From Shinella sp. UYSO24 (GTDB lineage: Bacteria > Pseudomonadota > Alphaproteobacteria > Rhizobiales > Rhizobiaceae), in NCBI GenBank assembly GCA_902167985.1, contig CABHNZ010000030.1, positions 1 through 46,646 of the forward strand: 46,646 nucleotides of DNA, written 5' to 3'. Positions 1-8,949 of the stretch are shown one piece after another (the stretch's first letter is position 1; every line of letters starts with the position of its first letter). Below the pieces are notes generated by a model that did not search any database, was not told the DNA's origin, and saw nothing but the letters and a program-made list of their open reading frames with translations. The position numbers and the translations under genes were made by a program.

Positions 1-213
1 AACCGACGCAATGCGCTCTTTGCGGGCCATGATGAGGGCGGGCGGAATTGGGCCAGGTTTGCCAGCCTGATCGGCACTTGCAAAATGAACGGCGTGGAAC
101 CCTACGCTCATCTGTGTGATCTCTTCACCCGTCTCGCCAATGGCCACCTTGCCAAAGATATCGACGATCTGATGCCGTGGGCCTATGCCGCCCGTGTCAA
201 GGCCTCACAATGA
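1..213 (+). CDS. IS66-family transposase, C-terminal fragment
   Basis: The reading frame is open from the first base to a TGA at 211-213 and encodes the last 70 residues of an IS66 TnpC-type transposase. The diagnostic C-terminal string begins RRNALFAGHDEGG and continues through a conserved 'IGTCKMNGVEPYAHL' stretch to 'DLMPWAY'. In this family that tail follows the DDE catalytic core and the helix-rich insertion, neither of which is in the window. The rest of the element lies to the left, so completeness cannot be judged. The right inverted repeat was not identified. It differs in sequence from the second IS66-type transposase at 10.6-12.3 kb, so the two are separate insertions and not one duplicated copy. 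Confidence 0.9.
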   Translation, partial: NRRNALFAGHDEGGRNWARFASLIGTCKMNGVEPYAHLCDLFTRLANGHLAKDIDDLMPWAYAARVKASQ

Positions 214-380
214 GCTCGTCAGATACTATCCGGTGAGCTCACAGCTGGACCACACGCAAAACTAACGCGCCGCCGCAACTGATAAATCAATGGGTCGCAG
301 ACGGCGCTTACGTTGTTCCTTACCCGGCTTTAGAATAGCTGAATGGTGGGAAGCAGCCAGATGTGTCTCTTGAAAACGAC

Positions 381-698
381 TCAGCTGGTAATGCGGACCT
401 GCTCTCGCCTCAATGCATGTTGTATATCGAAAAACGTCCAATCGCATTCTGCCATCAATTCAAGCCCTTGCAGGCGAAGTTTGTCGGCGATCACTGACCT
501 GATGGGCTCTTCGATGGCACGCTTGAACATTTGGACGGCAGTTTCGGCTTTGGTGCGCGCCTGCATACAGAGGCGGATCGTTGGAAGATAGCCAATTGAT
601 TTTGCGCGCTCATAGAATTCGGCGGCTAAGGCCACATAGGCCTCCGCTTCGTGCAAGTTCGTTTCGATGCATTCCGAGAATTCGGATTGGATATCCAT
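381..698 (-). CDS. small conserved-looking hypothetical protein
   Basis: The frame encodes about 105 residues, rich in Glu, Ala and Arg and predicted largely helical, with no membrane segment. No family is recognised. A GTG at 707 would extend it by three residues; the ATG at 698 is taken as start. It reads toward the IS66 end and stands alone, with no neighbour on the same strand within operon distance. Codon use resembles the other genes of the window and the frame is open over 300 bases, which is the main support. It could be a small regulatory or structural protein; nothing in the sequence decides. Confidence 0.45.
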   Translation of the reverse strand: MDIQSEFSECIETNLHEAEAYVALAAEFYERAKSIGYLPTIRLCMQARTKAETAVQMFKRAIEEPIRSVIADKLRLQGLELMAECDWTFFDIQHALRREQVRITS

Positions 699-707
699 CT
701 GCGTCAC

Positions 708-1187
708 TCAACATAACTGATGTATTGCATACCATCGTTTATGTGAACGTATCACTTATTGAGTGGTTGCGCTGTGACCGCGTTCAAGTCGTCGAGGGAT
801 TCACCGAACAACGGGATCAGCCCGGCACCTGTACCCGGCTGATGACGGCTTAATCCACTGAATCGACGATTTGCCACTTATCGGGAAGTCCCTTTCAGAC
901 GCGGCGAACCGCTCCATCAAGGCTTTCGTGGATGCAGTAAGCTTGGCTGCATCAGCTTTCACGCGATCGATTGTCGATGCCTGAAGCGCGATAGCCCCTT
1001 ATATCGCGCTGCGTCTGACGTAAGGGCAGTCACTGACCATGGAAACAAGGTGAGCCACTTGCAGGCCCTCTGATAGACCGAGAACGGCGACGGCAAGACC
1101 GATGATGATTTTATCCTCTCCTCCGGGCTGGTCGTTTGATGCGAAGCCACGCATCAAAACACGGGTTCCTTGAATGATTTTCACAGA
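708..1187. other. intergenic stretch without a convincing gene
   Basis: No frame in this 480-base stretch shows a recognisable family. A 61-codon minus-strand frame (999-1184, GTG start, hydrophobic middle 'IIIGLAVAVLGLSEGLQ') lies just downstream of the CBS gene and could be a remnant or small peptide, but there is no support beyond an open frame. Confidence 0.3.
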
Positions 1188-2389
1188 TTATTTTGCTGGC
1201 TGCGGCTGGTCGGCTGAGCCAACCTGCAACATAGGCCGATTCCGATCCGTATCAGCATCTTGATAACTATGCAGCAGGCTGGTGGATAGGGTGCTCAGCA
1301 AATCGGTTTGCGATATGATTCCTTCTACATGACCATGATCATCCACTATCATCACTGCATGCGTGATCCCGTCCGTCAGTTTGGAAGCAAGCCCGATTGC
1401 AGGTTCGAACGCCCTCGCGACAACTGGCTGAGACAAGGCAAGGACGCCATCATCCTTGGAATTGGCAAGCTCCCGCAGCCCCACGACACCCAAGAGCACT
1501 CGATCCTTATCGAGAACAGGAAGTGTCCTGATATTGTGGGCAAGGAGCAATCCCTTTGCTTCCCTGACTGTTGCCGTATCTCTCACGCTGACGATGTCGT
1601 GAGACATGATGTCCCCGCAGCGTGGTTCGGCTCGCGTTCGCAGGAGAGCGCGTATTTCGACATCACGCAGTAGTGCTGCAACGTCGTCCGGGGTGACATC
1701 CAGTGCTTCACCAAAATTTGCAAGAGCAGCATCGACATCGCTTCGGTTGAATCCGGCGCGCAAGGATGATGGTAGATCTTTGGTATTATGAGTGTTGATG
1801 GCGGCAGCTGGGGGTCTGTGAGGATACTGGCGCCTTGTGAGCTTGTGGAAGAGCAGACCGAGGGCGACCAGAACAACAGAATTCAACGCGATCGGGATAA
1901 ACGGAAACCAGAAACTCACCTTTGCCCCACTGGCCGCGGTGATAACAGCGGTCAAAGCAGCGGCGCGCCCGGGGGATGAAGTGATTTGGTGAGCGACATG
2001 ACCAGTATAGCAAGCGAGACGGCAAGCGCTGTGCCTATCAGGGGATCACTCACCAGATAGCTTGTCGCGACCCCGACGGCCGCCGATAGCGTATTGCCGC
2101 CGACGATGGACCAGGGATGGGCAAGTGGACTTGCCGGAACTGCAAACAGCAGGACGGCTGAAGCGCCAATGGGCGCCACGATCAGCGGGAGGTGGGCGAC
2201 GGTGCCTGCTAACGCCGCACAAACGAACCCGGTGACACCAATGCCGATACAGGCCCCCAAACATCCCAGAAGACGCTCTCGCGATGTCGCCCCGGCCAGA
2301 ATTGGCTGAAAGAAGCTGCGTCTGAGTGGCCTTTTTGCCGTGAGGGCGGCTCTCTTGTTGCTCTTCATGTCAGCGCTTGGATCCGTCAA
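1188..2389 (-). pseudogene. HPP-family membrane protein with C-terminal CBS pair, frameshifted
   Basis: Two abutting minus-strand frames make one protein of about 400 residues. The first (2389 down to about 1965) is the HPP transmembrane domain: several hydrophobic helices, then the family signature SLHPPG. The second frame resumes with ALTAV and one more membrane helix, followed by a cytosolic tail with two CBS motifs (about residues 110-160 and 170-225 of that part, including 'DIMSHDIVSVRDTATV' and 'GIISQTDLLS'). At 1963-1969 the minus strand reads GGGCGCGCC; one extra G gives GGGCGGCGCC and the expected HPPGGAAALTAV. HPP proteins are integral membrane proteins, some linked to nitrite transport; CBS pairs usually sense adenine nucleotides. 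No operon partner is visible. Confidence 0.85.
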
Positions 2390-2854
2390 TATGCCTAGGA
2401 TTCAGCTTATGTGCTCATCTTTTGATCAAAGCAACGCGAAAATCGGCGTCGGCTTGGTCAAGCGAAGCGTCGCCGGGAACCCTGGATGTTGCTGGGAATT
2501 GACATTGAGTGAAGGGCCCGCCCGCGCGTCCCTGCCGATGAGGCAGAGGAAAAGGCATGAAGCACCTGAAGCGGGTAGGCACTGTGTCGATCTTCACGCG
2601 ACGCAATCTTCCGCCCTCATCAAGCATTATGTAGACGAAATCAAAATTTTACGGGAGGCGGAACGAGTCAGCCTCGTTCCGAATTTGCCAGCGTAGCATT
2701 CTTTGCTACGGGCGAGCCTGATACTAAACAGATCAAGCAGATTCATGTGGGAAGGCAACCGTCATCGTGTGCGCACTGACAGAAGCTCTGCAGCTGCCGC
2801 CGCGGGCCCGAGGCATTCGAGAGGGGCAGATCATGGGTCGGCACCTCCCAGGGG
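2390..2854. other. intergenic region with two tandem hairpins
   Basis: No gene is supported here. The stretch contains the likely promoter of the HPP gene (minus strand) and, nearer the FMN reductase gene, two inverted repeats listed separately. Open frames at 2340-2696 and 2415-2627 have no recognisable product. Confidence 0.5.
2659..2681 (-). terminator. hairpin downstream of the FMN reductase operon
   Basis: CGGAACGAG and CTCGTTCCG form a perfect 9-bp stem around the 5-base loop TCAGC. On the minus strand the stem is followed, after about ten bases, by an A/T-rich run (TAAAATTTTG). It sits about 175 bases past the stop of the FMN reductase gene, so it may end that operon's transcript. A second stem (CGTAGCA / TGCTACG, 2692-2710, loop TTCTT) lies immediately before it in the direction of transcription. 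Confidence 0.45.
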
Positions 2855-3406
2855 TTAGTTGCTCATGTCGCCCGACAGCTGGCGTCGGCTGAAGGACGCG
2901 AAGTCCCGCAGAAACCGTTTAGCCATTTGCCGATTATCAGGAGCCTCAAGGATTTCTAGAATTGATTCTGGCGTCTCTTTCATTACCGGGAGCCGAAAGA
3001 ACAGGTTTTCGTTGAAATTCGAACTTATAGTGGACAGCACTGTTCGCAGGGCAAACAGCATGTCGTCGCCTCGGTGGGAGGCATGAGCGGGTGCTATCGG
3101 TTTGCCTACAACCTGATCTCCAGACACGAGCCAATCGATCGCGTTCTTCAGTCCGCCGGGAATGCCTCGGACATATTCAGGGCTGGAAATGAGAATGCCG
3201 TCGCTGTCTACAATCATTCGCATTAGAGTTCGAACGCTCGCAGGCAGGTTCTGGCCTTCCAGATCGGGCGAGAAAACAGGCAAATAGCCTATCCCATCAA
3301 ATACATCGATGGCAATGTCATCAGGCGCAATGGTTTGCATTGCCCGTAAAAGTGCCGTGTTGGTCGATCGCCGGCGCGCACTGCCCGAAACTGCAAGTAT
3401 CTTCAT
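2855..3406 (-). CDS. NAD(P)H-dependent FMN reductase
   Basis: The 183-residue product has the flavodoxin-like fold of the NADPH-dependent FMN reductase family. The phosphate-binding loop GSARRRSTN is at residues 8-16, the flavin-contacting SPEY motif at about 95-98, and GGLKNAIDWL at about 104-113, all in family position; length is typical (about 180-200). Such enzymes reduce FMN, quinones, azo dyes or chromate using NAD(P)H in the cytosol; the substrate is not readable. It is the last gene of a minus-strand series with the MBL hydrolase (76-base gap) and two small upstream genes, divergent from a LysR gene, suggesting a common inducible role in handling an aromatic or quinone-like compound. 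That role is inference. Confidence 0.88.
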   Translation of the reverse strand: MKILAVSGSARRRSTNTALLRAMQTIAPDDIAIDVFDGIGYLPVFSPDLEGQNLPASVRTLMRMIVDSDGILISSPEYVRGIPGGLKNAIDWLVSGDQVVGKPIAPAHASHRGDDMLFALRTVLSTISSNFNENLFFRLPVMKETPESILEILEAPDNRQMAKRFLRDFASFSRRQLSGDMSN

Positions 3407-3482
3407 CGTTGAAATTTATCGCAGCATGCAGGCGCCCACAATCCATCCTTTTGCGGGCTTCCTTTTCCCCAGCCCCGCGAAA

Positions 3483-4337
3483 TCAGGACTTTTGCGAAGG
3501 TGCTCTATAGCTGATGCCATAATGCCCGCCTGTTCGCTCAACTTGAGCGAAACCCGGTTGTCCCAGGTGCATCCCGGCGATCAGCAAGTTTTCCGAACTG
3601 GCGAAATCCAGTAGCCTCGTTCGCGTCTCGGCAGCGAGATGTTTGTCCTGATCGAACGCAATCGACACATCAGGGCACGGAATTTGAATCTCGGGAAAAT
3701 GCACAATATCTCCCCAGACCAGCAGGTTCTGACCACCGGACTCGATGCGATAGCCGGTGTGCCCGGCGGTGTGGCCCGGGAGCGGAACCGCGGTCATGCC
3801 GGGGAGCACCTCACCGGCATCGAAGGTGCGCAGCCGGTCGCGATAACCGTCGAATGCCTGGCGGGCCACAAGGAAGTTGCCACGCGCACGCTCCGGCGCA
3901 CGGATCAGATTGCCGTCATCCTGCCAGAACGCAACTTCCCGATGGTGGACGAGAAGCTCGGCATTCGGAAAGACGGTGTCTCCTGAAGTGTCCATCAGAC
4001 CCCCGACATGATCGGGATGGGCATGGGTCAAGAGGATTGCGTCGATCTCTGAAGGCTGGACGCCCGCGAGCAGCAGGTTGGCCTTCAGTTGGCCACCCCA
4101 TTGCTTGAAACCTCCCGCACCTGCGTCGATCAGAACCGCGCGGCCACCTCCGCGCACCAGATAGCAGTTGATATGGATCGAGGTATGATCCGCTATCCCT
4201 GCTTCTTCCTGCATGCGTGAGGCATCGTCCGGGTCGATGTTCGCGAGGAAATCGAAACTGGCATGGAGATAGCCATCGCTGACGGCGGTGATCGTCAAGT
4301 CTCCAACCGTCTGGCTGGGTAATGTAAGGATAGACAT
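3483..4337 (-). CDS. MBL-fold metallo-hydrolase
   Basis: The product has 284 residues and the metallo-beta-lactamase fold. The zinc motif THAHPDH lies at residues 104-110 (H105, H107, D109, H110), followed by GHTAGH at about 188-193 and WGD at about 209-211, supplying the remaining ligands. There is no signal peptide, so it acts in the cytosol. A GGAGAA ribosome-binding site precedes the ATG. The family includes AHL lactonases, glyoxalase II and aryl hydrolases; the long insert between the two zinc motifs and the C-terminal tail do not fix one of these. It stands between the tautomerase-like gene (20 bases upstream) and the FMN reductase gene, so it is probably co-transcribed with both. Confidence 0.9.
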   Translation of the reverse strand: MSILTLPSQTVGDLTITAVSDGYLHASFDFLANIDPDDASRMQEEAGIADHTSIHINCYLVRGGGRAVLIDAGAGGFKQWGGQLKANLLLAGVQPSEIDAILLTHAHPDHVGGLMDTSGDTVFPNAELLVHHREVAFWQDDGNLIRAPERARGNFLVARQAFDGYRDRLRTFDAGEVLPGMTAVPLPGHTAGHTGYRIESGGQNLLVWGDIVHFPEIQIPCPDVSIAFDQDKHLAAETRTRLLDFASSENLLIAGMHLGQPGFAQVERTGGHYGISYRAPSQKS

Positions 4338-4357
4338 AGTTCTTCTCCAGGCATCTG

Positions 4358-4684
4358 CTAGTTTCGCGCGTGGATGCTCGACGCTTCATAACCAAAGCAG
4401 CGAATGCGCGCGGTGAAATTGGTGGTGTGCCTTATGGCCTCGTCCAGCCCTTCCATGAATTGCGCCATGACTAGCTGCGTCCGAAATGGCTCAAGCCGGT
4501 ATTGGATTTCCGCGAAAGCCGGGTGCCCCCGACCGTGCTGAACGGCGACATAGACGATATGCACTTTCTCCAATGCGACCCGGAGAATGCCGGTGCAAAG
4601 TTCGGTGCATTGCTCAGTGAGGTCTGCCAGCGTTTCGTCCGACGGCATCCTGTCTGCGGGAATGAAGATTGTGACATTCGGCAT
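4358..4684 (-). CDS. tautomerase-like small protein
   Basis: The 108-residue product starts Met-Pro and continues with alternating hydrophobic residues (VTIFI), the pattern of 4-oxalocrotonate tautomerase family proteins, whose catalytic base is the N-terminal proline after Met removal. The helix that follows (DETLADLTEQCTELCTGIL) and the next strand (KVHIVYVAV) also fit the beta-alpha-beta unit. The C-terminal 45 residues are not diagnostic. It begins five bases after the stop of the preceding gene, with a GGAGAGGGG ribosome-binding site inside that gene's end, so the two are co-translated. A ketone-enol tautomerase role in aromatic breakdown is plausible; the assignment rests on the N-terminus only. 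Confidence 0.55.
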   Translation of the reverse strand: MPNVTIFIPADRMPSDETLADLTEQCTELCTGILRVALEKVHIVYVAVQHGRGHPAFAEIQYRLEPFRTQLVMAQFMEGLDEAIRHTTNFTARIRCFGYEASSIHARN

Positions 4685-4689
4685 TGGCG

Positions 4690-5235
4690 CTACCGCCCCT
4701 CTCCGACCGTGACGCTCCCATGATTCGTCAACTGCGTCGTCATCGGTGTATAGATATGGACGCCATCCGGTAGACGTTTGATGTCAGGCGCATTGCCGCG
4801 CTCCACCTTGGCAAGCCAGCGGTGTTCAGGGAATTTTTCCATAGCGACCGCGTGCATCGCATACGGAGTGAGGCCGAGACGGAACAGCGGCTCTGGGCCT
4901 TCTGCGCTCAACGCCAGATATTCGCCCTCACCAATGGCTGGCGCGCGCTCGATGCCGCGATATAGGTTCCGGTGCCAGTCGGTGATGTGTTGTTGCCAGC
5001 GTGCGAAATTGCCGCCGCCCTTCTGCCGGTATTCATCGCCTGTCAGAATATCGAGGCCATCAATCGAATGAAGGGCGAAATAAACAGGGCAGCCGCTGTT
5101 CAATGCCTTGAAACGCTGCGAGGAATGGAAGCCGCTCACCGAAATGAGGGCTGGCAGCTTCTCCAGACTGTAAAAGTCGTTCCATTCTACCTCACTGGCC
5201 GGATCGCCAAAGCTGCATTCTACCGTATAGATCAT
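4690..5235 (-). CDS. hypothetical protein, possible ferredoxin-like (EthD/dimeric barrel) fold
   Basis: The first gene of the minus-strand operon encodes 181 residues. The start (IYTVECSF...EWNDFYSLEKLPALISV...GFHSSQRFKA) resembles one half of a dimeric alpha-beta barrel such as EthD-type proteins: a strand, a helix with W-x-x-x-Y, then a strand with a Gly-Phe. A second half with similar spacing may begin near residue 130 (AMHAVAMEKFPEHRW). No catalytic residues can be named. No signal peptide is present. Its divergent arrangement with the LysR gene makes it the probable first regulated target. The fold call is a pattern judgement and should be read as weak. Confidence 0.6.
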   Translation of the reverse strand: MIYTVECSFGDPASEVEWNDFYSLEKLPALISVSGFHSSQRFKALNSGCPVYFALHSIDGLDILTGDEYRQKGGGNFARWQQHITDWHRNLYRGIERAPAIGEGEYLALSAEGPEPLFRLGLTPYAMHAVAMEKFPEHRWLAKVERGNAPDIKRLPDGVHIYTPMTTQLTNHGSVTVGEGR

Positions 5236-5312
5236 AGTCGCATCACCTTCGGCCGCAAGCGCTGGGCTGACGGTCTCGTTTCATGTTGATATTTTCTCAT
5301 GATAATCTGTAG

Positions 5313-5324
5313 ATATGCGCATAT
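5313..5324. promoter_or_regulatory. perfect palindrome between LysR gene and its divergent operon
   Basis: ATATGCGCATAT is a perfect 12-base palindrome about 78 bases from the operon start at 5235 and 87 bases from the LysR ATG at 5411. LysR proteins usually bind dyad sites in such divergent intergenic DNA, so this is the best visible operator candidate. It also contains the in-frame ATG at 5315, an argument against using that ATG as the LysR start. Confidence 0.4.
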
Positions 5325-5410
5325 ATATCGACTTTGGGTCATGCTTCAGTGATCTAATATCATGCTGGCGACGACAGAACTCCGCGCCAACCCATCGGGA
5401 GCCCCACGTA

Positions 5411-6310
5411 ATGCGTCGCAAGATTCCTAGCAATTCCGCACTCATGGCGTTCGAGGCGTCGGCTCGTCATGGCAGCTTCGCTCGTGCGGCTGACGAACTG
5501 GCTTTGACCGAAGGAGCGATCAGCCGCCAGATCAGCCGGCTGGAAGCGTTCCTTGGCGTCACATTGTTCGAACGGGTTGGCAATCGTGTTCGACTGCTTC
5601 CGAATGGAGAGCGTTACGCGCTTCAGGTTCGCGAGACGCTCGATCGCCTGGAACGAGACAGCCAATATCTGATGGGGCAGCCCAGTGACGGCGTCAGCCT
5701 CGACATCGCCACCATCCCGACCTTCGCCACGCGCTGGCTTATTCCACGGTTGGCGCGGTTCCGAGAAATGCACCCGAACATCACCGTGCATCTTGCTGAA
5801 CGGATGGAGCCTTTCGTGCTTGCCGGAAGCGGCTTCGATGCCGCTATCCATTTCGAGCATCCTGCCTGGACGGGCATGAGAACGCACCGCCTGTTGCACG
5901 AGACGCTGGTGCCGGTCTGCCACCCGGCGCTTTTGAACAGTGGGGAAGGCGCCGTATCGCTGGATGAATTGCCACGACTTCATCGCCGCCAGAACCCTGA
6001 CGCCTGGGAAAGCTACGCGCAGGAAACCGGGATCGTTCTGACCAATCCGGCGGTTGGCGCCCGTTACGAACTTCACTCGATGCAAATTGAAGCCGCGTTG
6101 GTCGGCCTCGGCGTTGCGTTGGTGCCGCGCGTCTATGTCGAGACGGAATTGGAAGAAGGCCGCTTGGTTGCGCCCTGGCCCGACGGCGTGTCGATCTCCA
6201 AGACCTTCTGTCTTATCCTGCCAGAGCCGATCCGGTTGAGTGAAGGGCCAGTACAGGTGTTTGCAAACTGGCTTATGAAGGAAGGTGAATCGGCCCATTC
6301 GATGCTTTGA
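5411..6310 (+). CDS. LysR-family transcriptional regulator
   Basis: From the ATG at 5411 the product is 299 residues, the normal LysR length. The winged helix-turn-helix is at residues 10-65, with 'ALMAFEASARHGSFARAA' and the recognition helix region 'LTEGAISRQISRLE'; the effector-binding periplasmic-protein-like domain follows from about residue 90. The strongest resemblance is to GcvA-type regulators (MRRKIPSNSALMAFEA start). An in-frame ATG 96 bases upstream exists but would add an atypical leader and lies in the probable operator. Divergent from the 5235-2855 operon, which it presumably activates in the presence of an unknown ligand while repressing itself. Confidence 0.93.
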   Translation: MRRKIPSNSALMAFEASARHGSFARAADELALTEGAISRQISRLEAFLGVTLFERVGNRVRLLPNGERYALQVRETLDRLERDSQYLMGQPSDGVSLDIATIPTFATRWLIPRLARFREMHPNITVHLAERMEPFVLAGSGFDAAIHFEHPAWTGMRTHRLLHETLVPVCHPALLNSGEGAVSLDELPRLHRRQNPDAWESYAQETGIVLTNPAVGARYELHSMQIEAALVGLGVALVPRVYVETELEEGRLVAPWPDGVSISKTFCLILPEPIRLSEGPVQVFANWLMKEGESAHSML

Positions 6311-6813
6311 AAACGGCTCCTGATATTGTTGCGGAATTCCTGACCTGCGTTTGATCGCATAGGCTGGCTTTTCCCGACTAGCAGAATCAGGATTTCTGCG
6401 AGAAGAACATGGTTCTTGACCATGTCCTTGGAGCGCCGATGCCAGCGGCCATTGTGGCTTGTGGTAGGGTCGCCCGGAGACGAACCCATTGGTGTTGAGC
6501 GCCGGAGCGTATGGATGTCGAAATTCAGCGAGCTAAGAGCGGTAGGCCATGATATCAGTGACGCCGTAGCGTCCGGGGCCGCGCTCATGATCTGCTAGTA
6601 CCCCATGGATGTTTACGCTGCGGCTGCTGCTGCTGCGCCAGCGGGCTATGTTGAGGTTGATCTCTTGACCGGAAAACATCGGGCGGAGCAGTCTCTCCCT
6701 TCTTTTCCGACGCCGTCTCCGAATTCTGCTCGATTGCCTTTTGCGGCTTTGCAAAACAGGGCTCTCGCGACGCCCGGCAGACCGTCTCCATGTCGCTGAA
6801 GCGCCACAAGCGG
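6311..6813. other. intergenic region with two tandem inverted repeats, no gene supported
   Basis: Just downstream of the LysR gene are GCAGAA-N7-TTCTGC (6381-6399) and ACATGGT-N5-ACCATGT (6407-6425), which could form successive hairpins. No clear T-run follows, so terminator function is uncertain. The rest has overlapping low-complexity frames on the minus strand rich in Arg, Ser and Gln, without a family or a good ribosome-binding site. It may be decayed mobile DNA. Confidence 0.4.
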
Positions 6814-7767
6814 TCATCCCAAATCGCATTTGAATGTCAGTACGGCCTTGGGGCCGCCCGGCTTTGCTGATTGCTGCAGCGCTTCCCTCCATCGATTGAA
6901 AGGAAAAACTGACACGGGCGGCAGGGGTGCTTCGTTGAGCCTTTCCCAGATCCGATGGAACTGTGTTTGCCAAACGGCCGGGGACATATCTGCGAGACTG
7001 TCGCGAAGATGAAACCGGTGATAGTTCGCCCTTGCTCCGGACGCGTCTATGCTTTCGCCAGAGAGCAAGCCGTAGCCGATAAACGACGTGGTAGGTGACA
7101 TTTGTTGAAGGACAGACGATCCGACCAATCCTCCGATTGCGTCAAAAGTGATATCCGCGCTTTTGGCGGCCAAGGCGACGCCATAACCATCAGACATTGA
7201 AACTGGATCGATGCCTGATGCTATGAGGCTTGGTACTCGAGCTTCAGATCGGAAAAGACCTTGCACCTTCGCCGCACCCGATTTGATCGCCCATCTACCC
7301 AGCAACTCGGAACACATTGAGCCAGCGCTACACAGAAGCACATTCTTGCCTTCTACGGGCCATCGCTCGAGCATCGTCAGCGCAGACAATGGATTAATGT
7401 AGGCGCGACATGCGGACAAATCATCGATCTGATCGGGAACAAGCACGGCAACTGCAGGGTCGCAATCCACATAGGTTTGCCACGTCCCTACGCTTCGTAC
7501 GGGAAGAACTCGTTTGCCGATAAGCGACAAATAACCTTCATCCGCGTCAATGACCCGGCCGACACCCTCATACCCGACAATGGCCGGAAGCTTGATCCGG
7601 TGGGAATAGGCACCCGTAACAGGAATTAGGTCAGATGGATTAACGGGAACGGCGATCATGGAAACCCGAATTCGCCCAGGAGAAATCGGAGGCAAAGGAA
7701 TTTCTTCAAGGCTAATTCGGTGAAGCGGATCGCCAAAAGCTGCATATGTGAAGCAGTGATTATTCAT
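6814..7767 (-). CDS. zinc-independent medium-chain reductase/dehydrogenase (quinone oxidoreductase or enoyl reductase type)
   Basis: From the ATG at 7767 the product has 317 residues. The N-terminal GroES-like half contains 'VPVNPSDLIPVTGAY' and 'PAIVGYEGVGRVI', as in the MECR/ETR1 2-enoyl thioester reductases and quinone reductases. The nucleotide-binding half follows ('NPLSALTML' then 'VLLCSAGSMCSELLGRWA', replacing the usual AAxSxxG loop). The Cys and His zinc ligands of alcohol dehydrogenases are absent. Reaction expected: NADPH-dependent reduction of an enoyl or quinone double bond. The frame upstream of 7767 stays open and runs into the recombinase gene, giving a false 711-residue chimera; family length and the Met at 7767 argue for the shorter gene. 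No clear ribosome-binding site. Confidence 0.8.
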   Translation of the reverse strand: MNNHCFTYAAFGDPLHRISLEEIPLPPISPGRIRVSMIAVPVNPSDLIPVTGAYSHRIKLPAIVGYEGVGRVIDADEGYLSLIGKRVLPVRSVGTWQTYVDCDPAVAVLVPDQIDDLSACRAYINPLSALTMLERWPVEGKNVLLCSAGSMCSELLGRWAIKSGAAKVQGLFRSEARVPSLIASGIDPVSMSDGYGVALAAKSADITFDAIGGLVGSSVLQQMSPTTSFIGYGLLSGESIDASGARANYHRFHLRDSLADMSPAVWQTQFHRIWERLNEAPLPPVSVFPFNRWREALQQSAKPGGPKAVLTFKCDLG

Positions 7768-7822
7768 CGATTCGCTATCGCATATTTCGGCTCGTATGTC
7801 CGCTCGGGGCCGACTCCAGTCA

Positions 7823-8949
7823 TTATAGGAGTCGCGCCGCCCGACCGCTGCGTCGCGTTGCGCTGTTGTAGTATTCCGAGGCCTGTTGGACCGAGCGGTG
7901 GCGCGACTGCTCCATCGCCTCGGGGAGGGGGATGCCGCGGTTCGCGGCTTCCGTGAGATACCCTGACCGCAGCCCGTGCGCCGAAAACTCCCCCGGCTCC
8001 AACCCGGCCATCTCCGCTCGCTGCTTGACGATGGCATTAACCGCACCCGCCTCCAGCGCCCGCTCCGAAACATTCCCCCAGCGATCGATTTTTCGAAACA
8101 CGCTCCCAGCCGAAATTTTCGCCAGTTGCAGCCAGGTTTCAAGCGCCTCGACCGGCCGTCCGGTGAGATAGACCACCTCGTCGTGATCGGCACCTGACGT
8201 TTCGTCCGGCCAAGACGAATCGCGCGCGAGGGAAGGAGAGGGCCATTTTCAATCTCGATCGGCGCTTCGACGGAAATCTGTTCGACGCGCAGGCCAGCTA
8301 TTTCGCTACGCCGGCGGCCGCCAGAAGCAAACGCCACCATCAAGATTGCCCGGTCCCTGACGTCCCGAAGGTTCTCTTTCGCGCACGTCGCCAGCATCTT
8401 GGCCAGAACATCGCCGGTGACCGCCTTGGCACTTTTCCGACGACGTTGCCGTGGCGCGGCCCGGACGGCGAGGCGGATCGCCGATTTGAGGGCAGGGGAG
8501 GCGAAGGCCCCGGATAGGCCGCGCCATTTCGTCAGAGTCGACCACGATGCCAGCCGCCGGCGCACCGTATCGGGCGCATGCGGGCATGCCGTGCGGAGAA
8601 ATCCTTGATCGCGCAATGGCTGCGCGACGCTGTCCGGCATGCCGTGATCCGGATCGTTCTCCCGCTTGGCTGGATCCCAGAGATGATGGGCGACGAATTT
8701 CAGCAGCAGTGCCTCAGGCGCCGGCCAGGGAAGAGAATGCTTCGTCGATGCCAATGACCAGGCCTGCAGGTAGGCGAGATCGGACGTCAGGGCGCGAAGC
8801 GTGTTTTCGCCCATGCCTTCGTTGACCAGGTGGCGCAGCGTTTCGATGTCCTGGTCTGTCAGCAGCTCGGCAAGCTCGTCGCGCCGCTCCATCGGCAGAA
8901 CAGCGGCGATCGTGTCGAGTTCCTGGGCACGGCGCTCGACAGCGCTCAT
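7823..8949 (-). pseudogene. tyrosine recombinase/integrase, frameshifted
   Basis: The first frame (from 8949) has an N-terminal SAM-like core-binding domain and the start of the catalytic domain, with the first catalytic Arg in 'ASGGRRRSEIAGL' and the catalytic Lys in LGRTK. A second frame, joined at 8200-8202, supplies HGLRSGY (His-x-x-Arg), SRHRS (His) and the tyrosine in ASEYYNS. At the joint the minus strand has AAA where AAAA restores 'GRTKTSGADHDEVVYL'. All R-K-H-R-H-Y residues are therefore present across one missing base, and the enzyme may be active in the cell. About 375 residues in all. The start overlaps the stop of the antitoxin-like gene by four bases, an unusual coupling to a toxin-antitoxin unit. 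Confidence 0.88.

Noticed and set aside
5360..6298. 312-codon minus-strand frame opposite the LysR gene
   Set aside because: The plus-strand LysR gene has all family motifs; the antisense frame has none.
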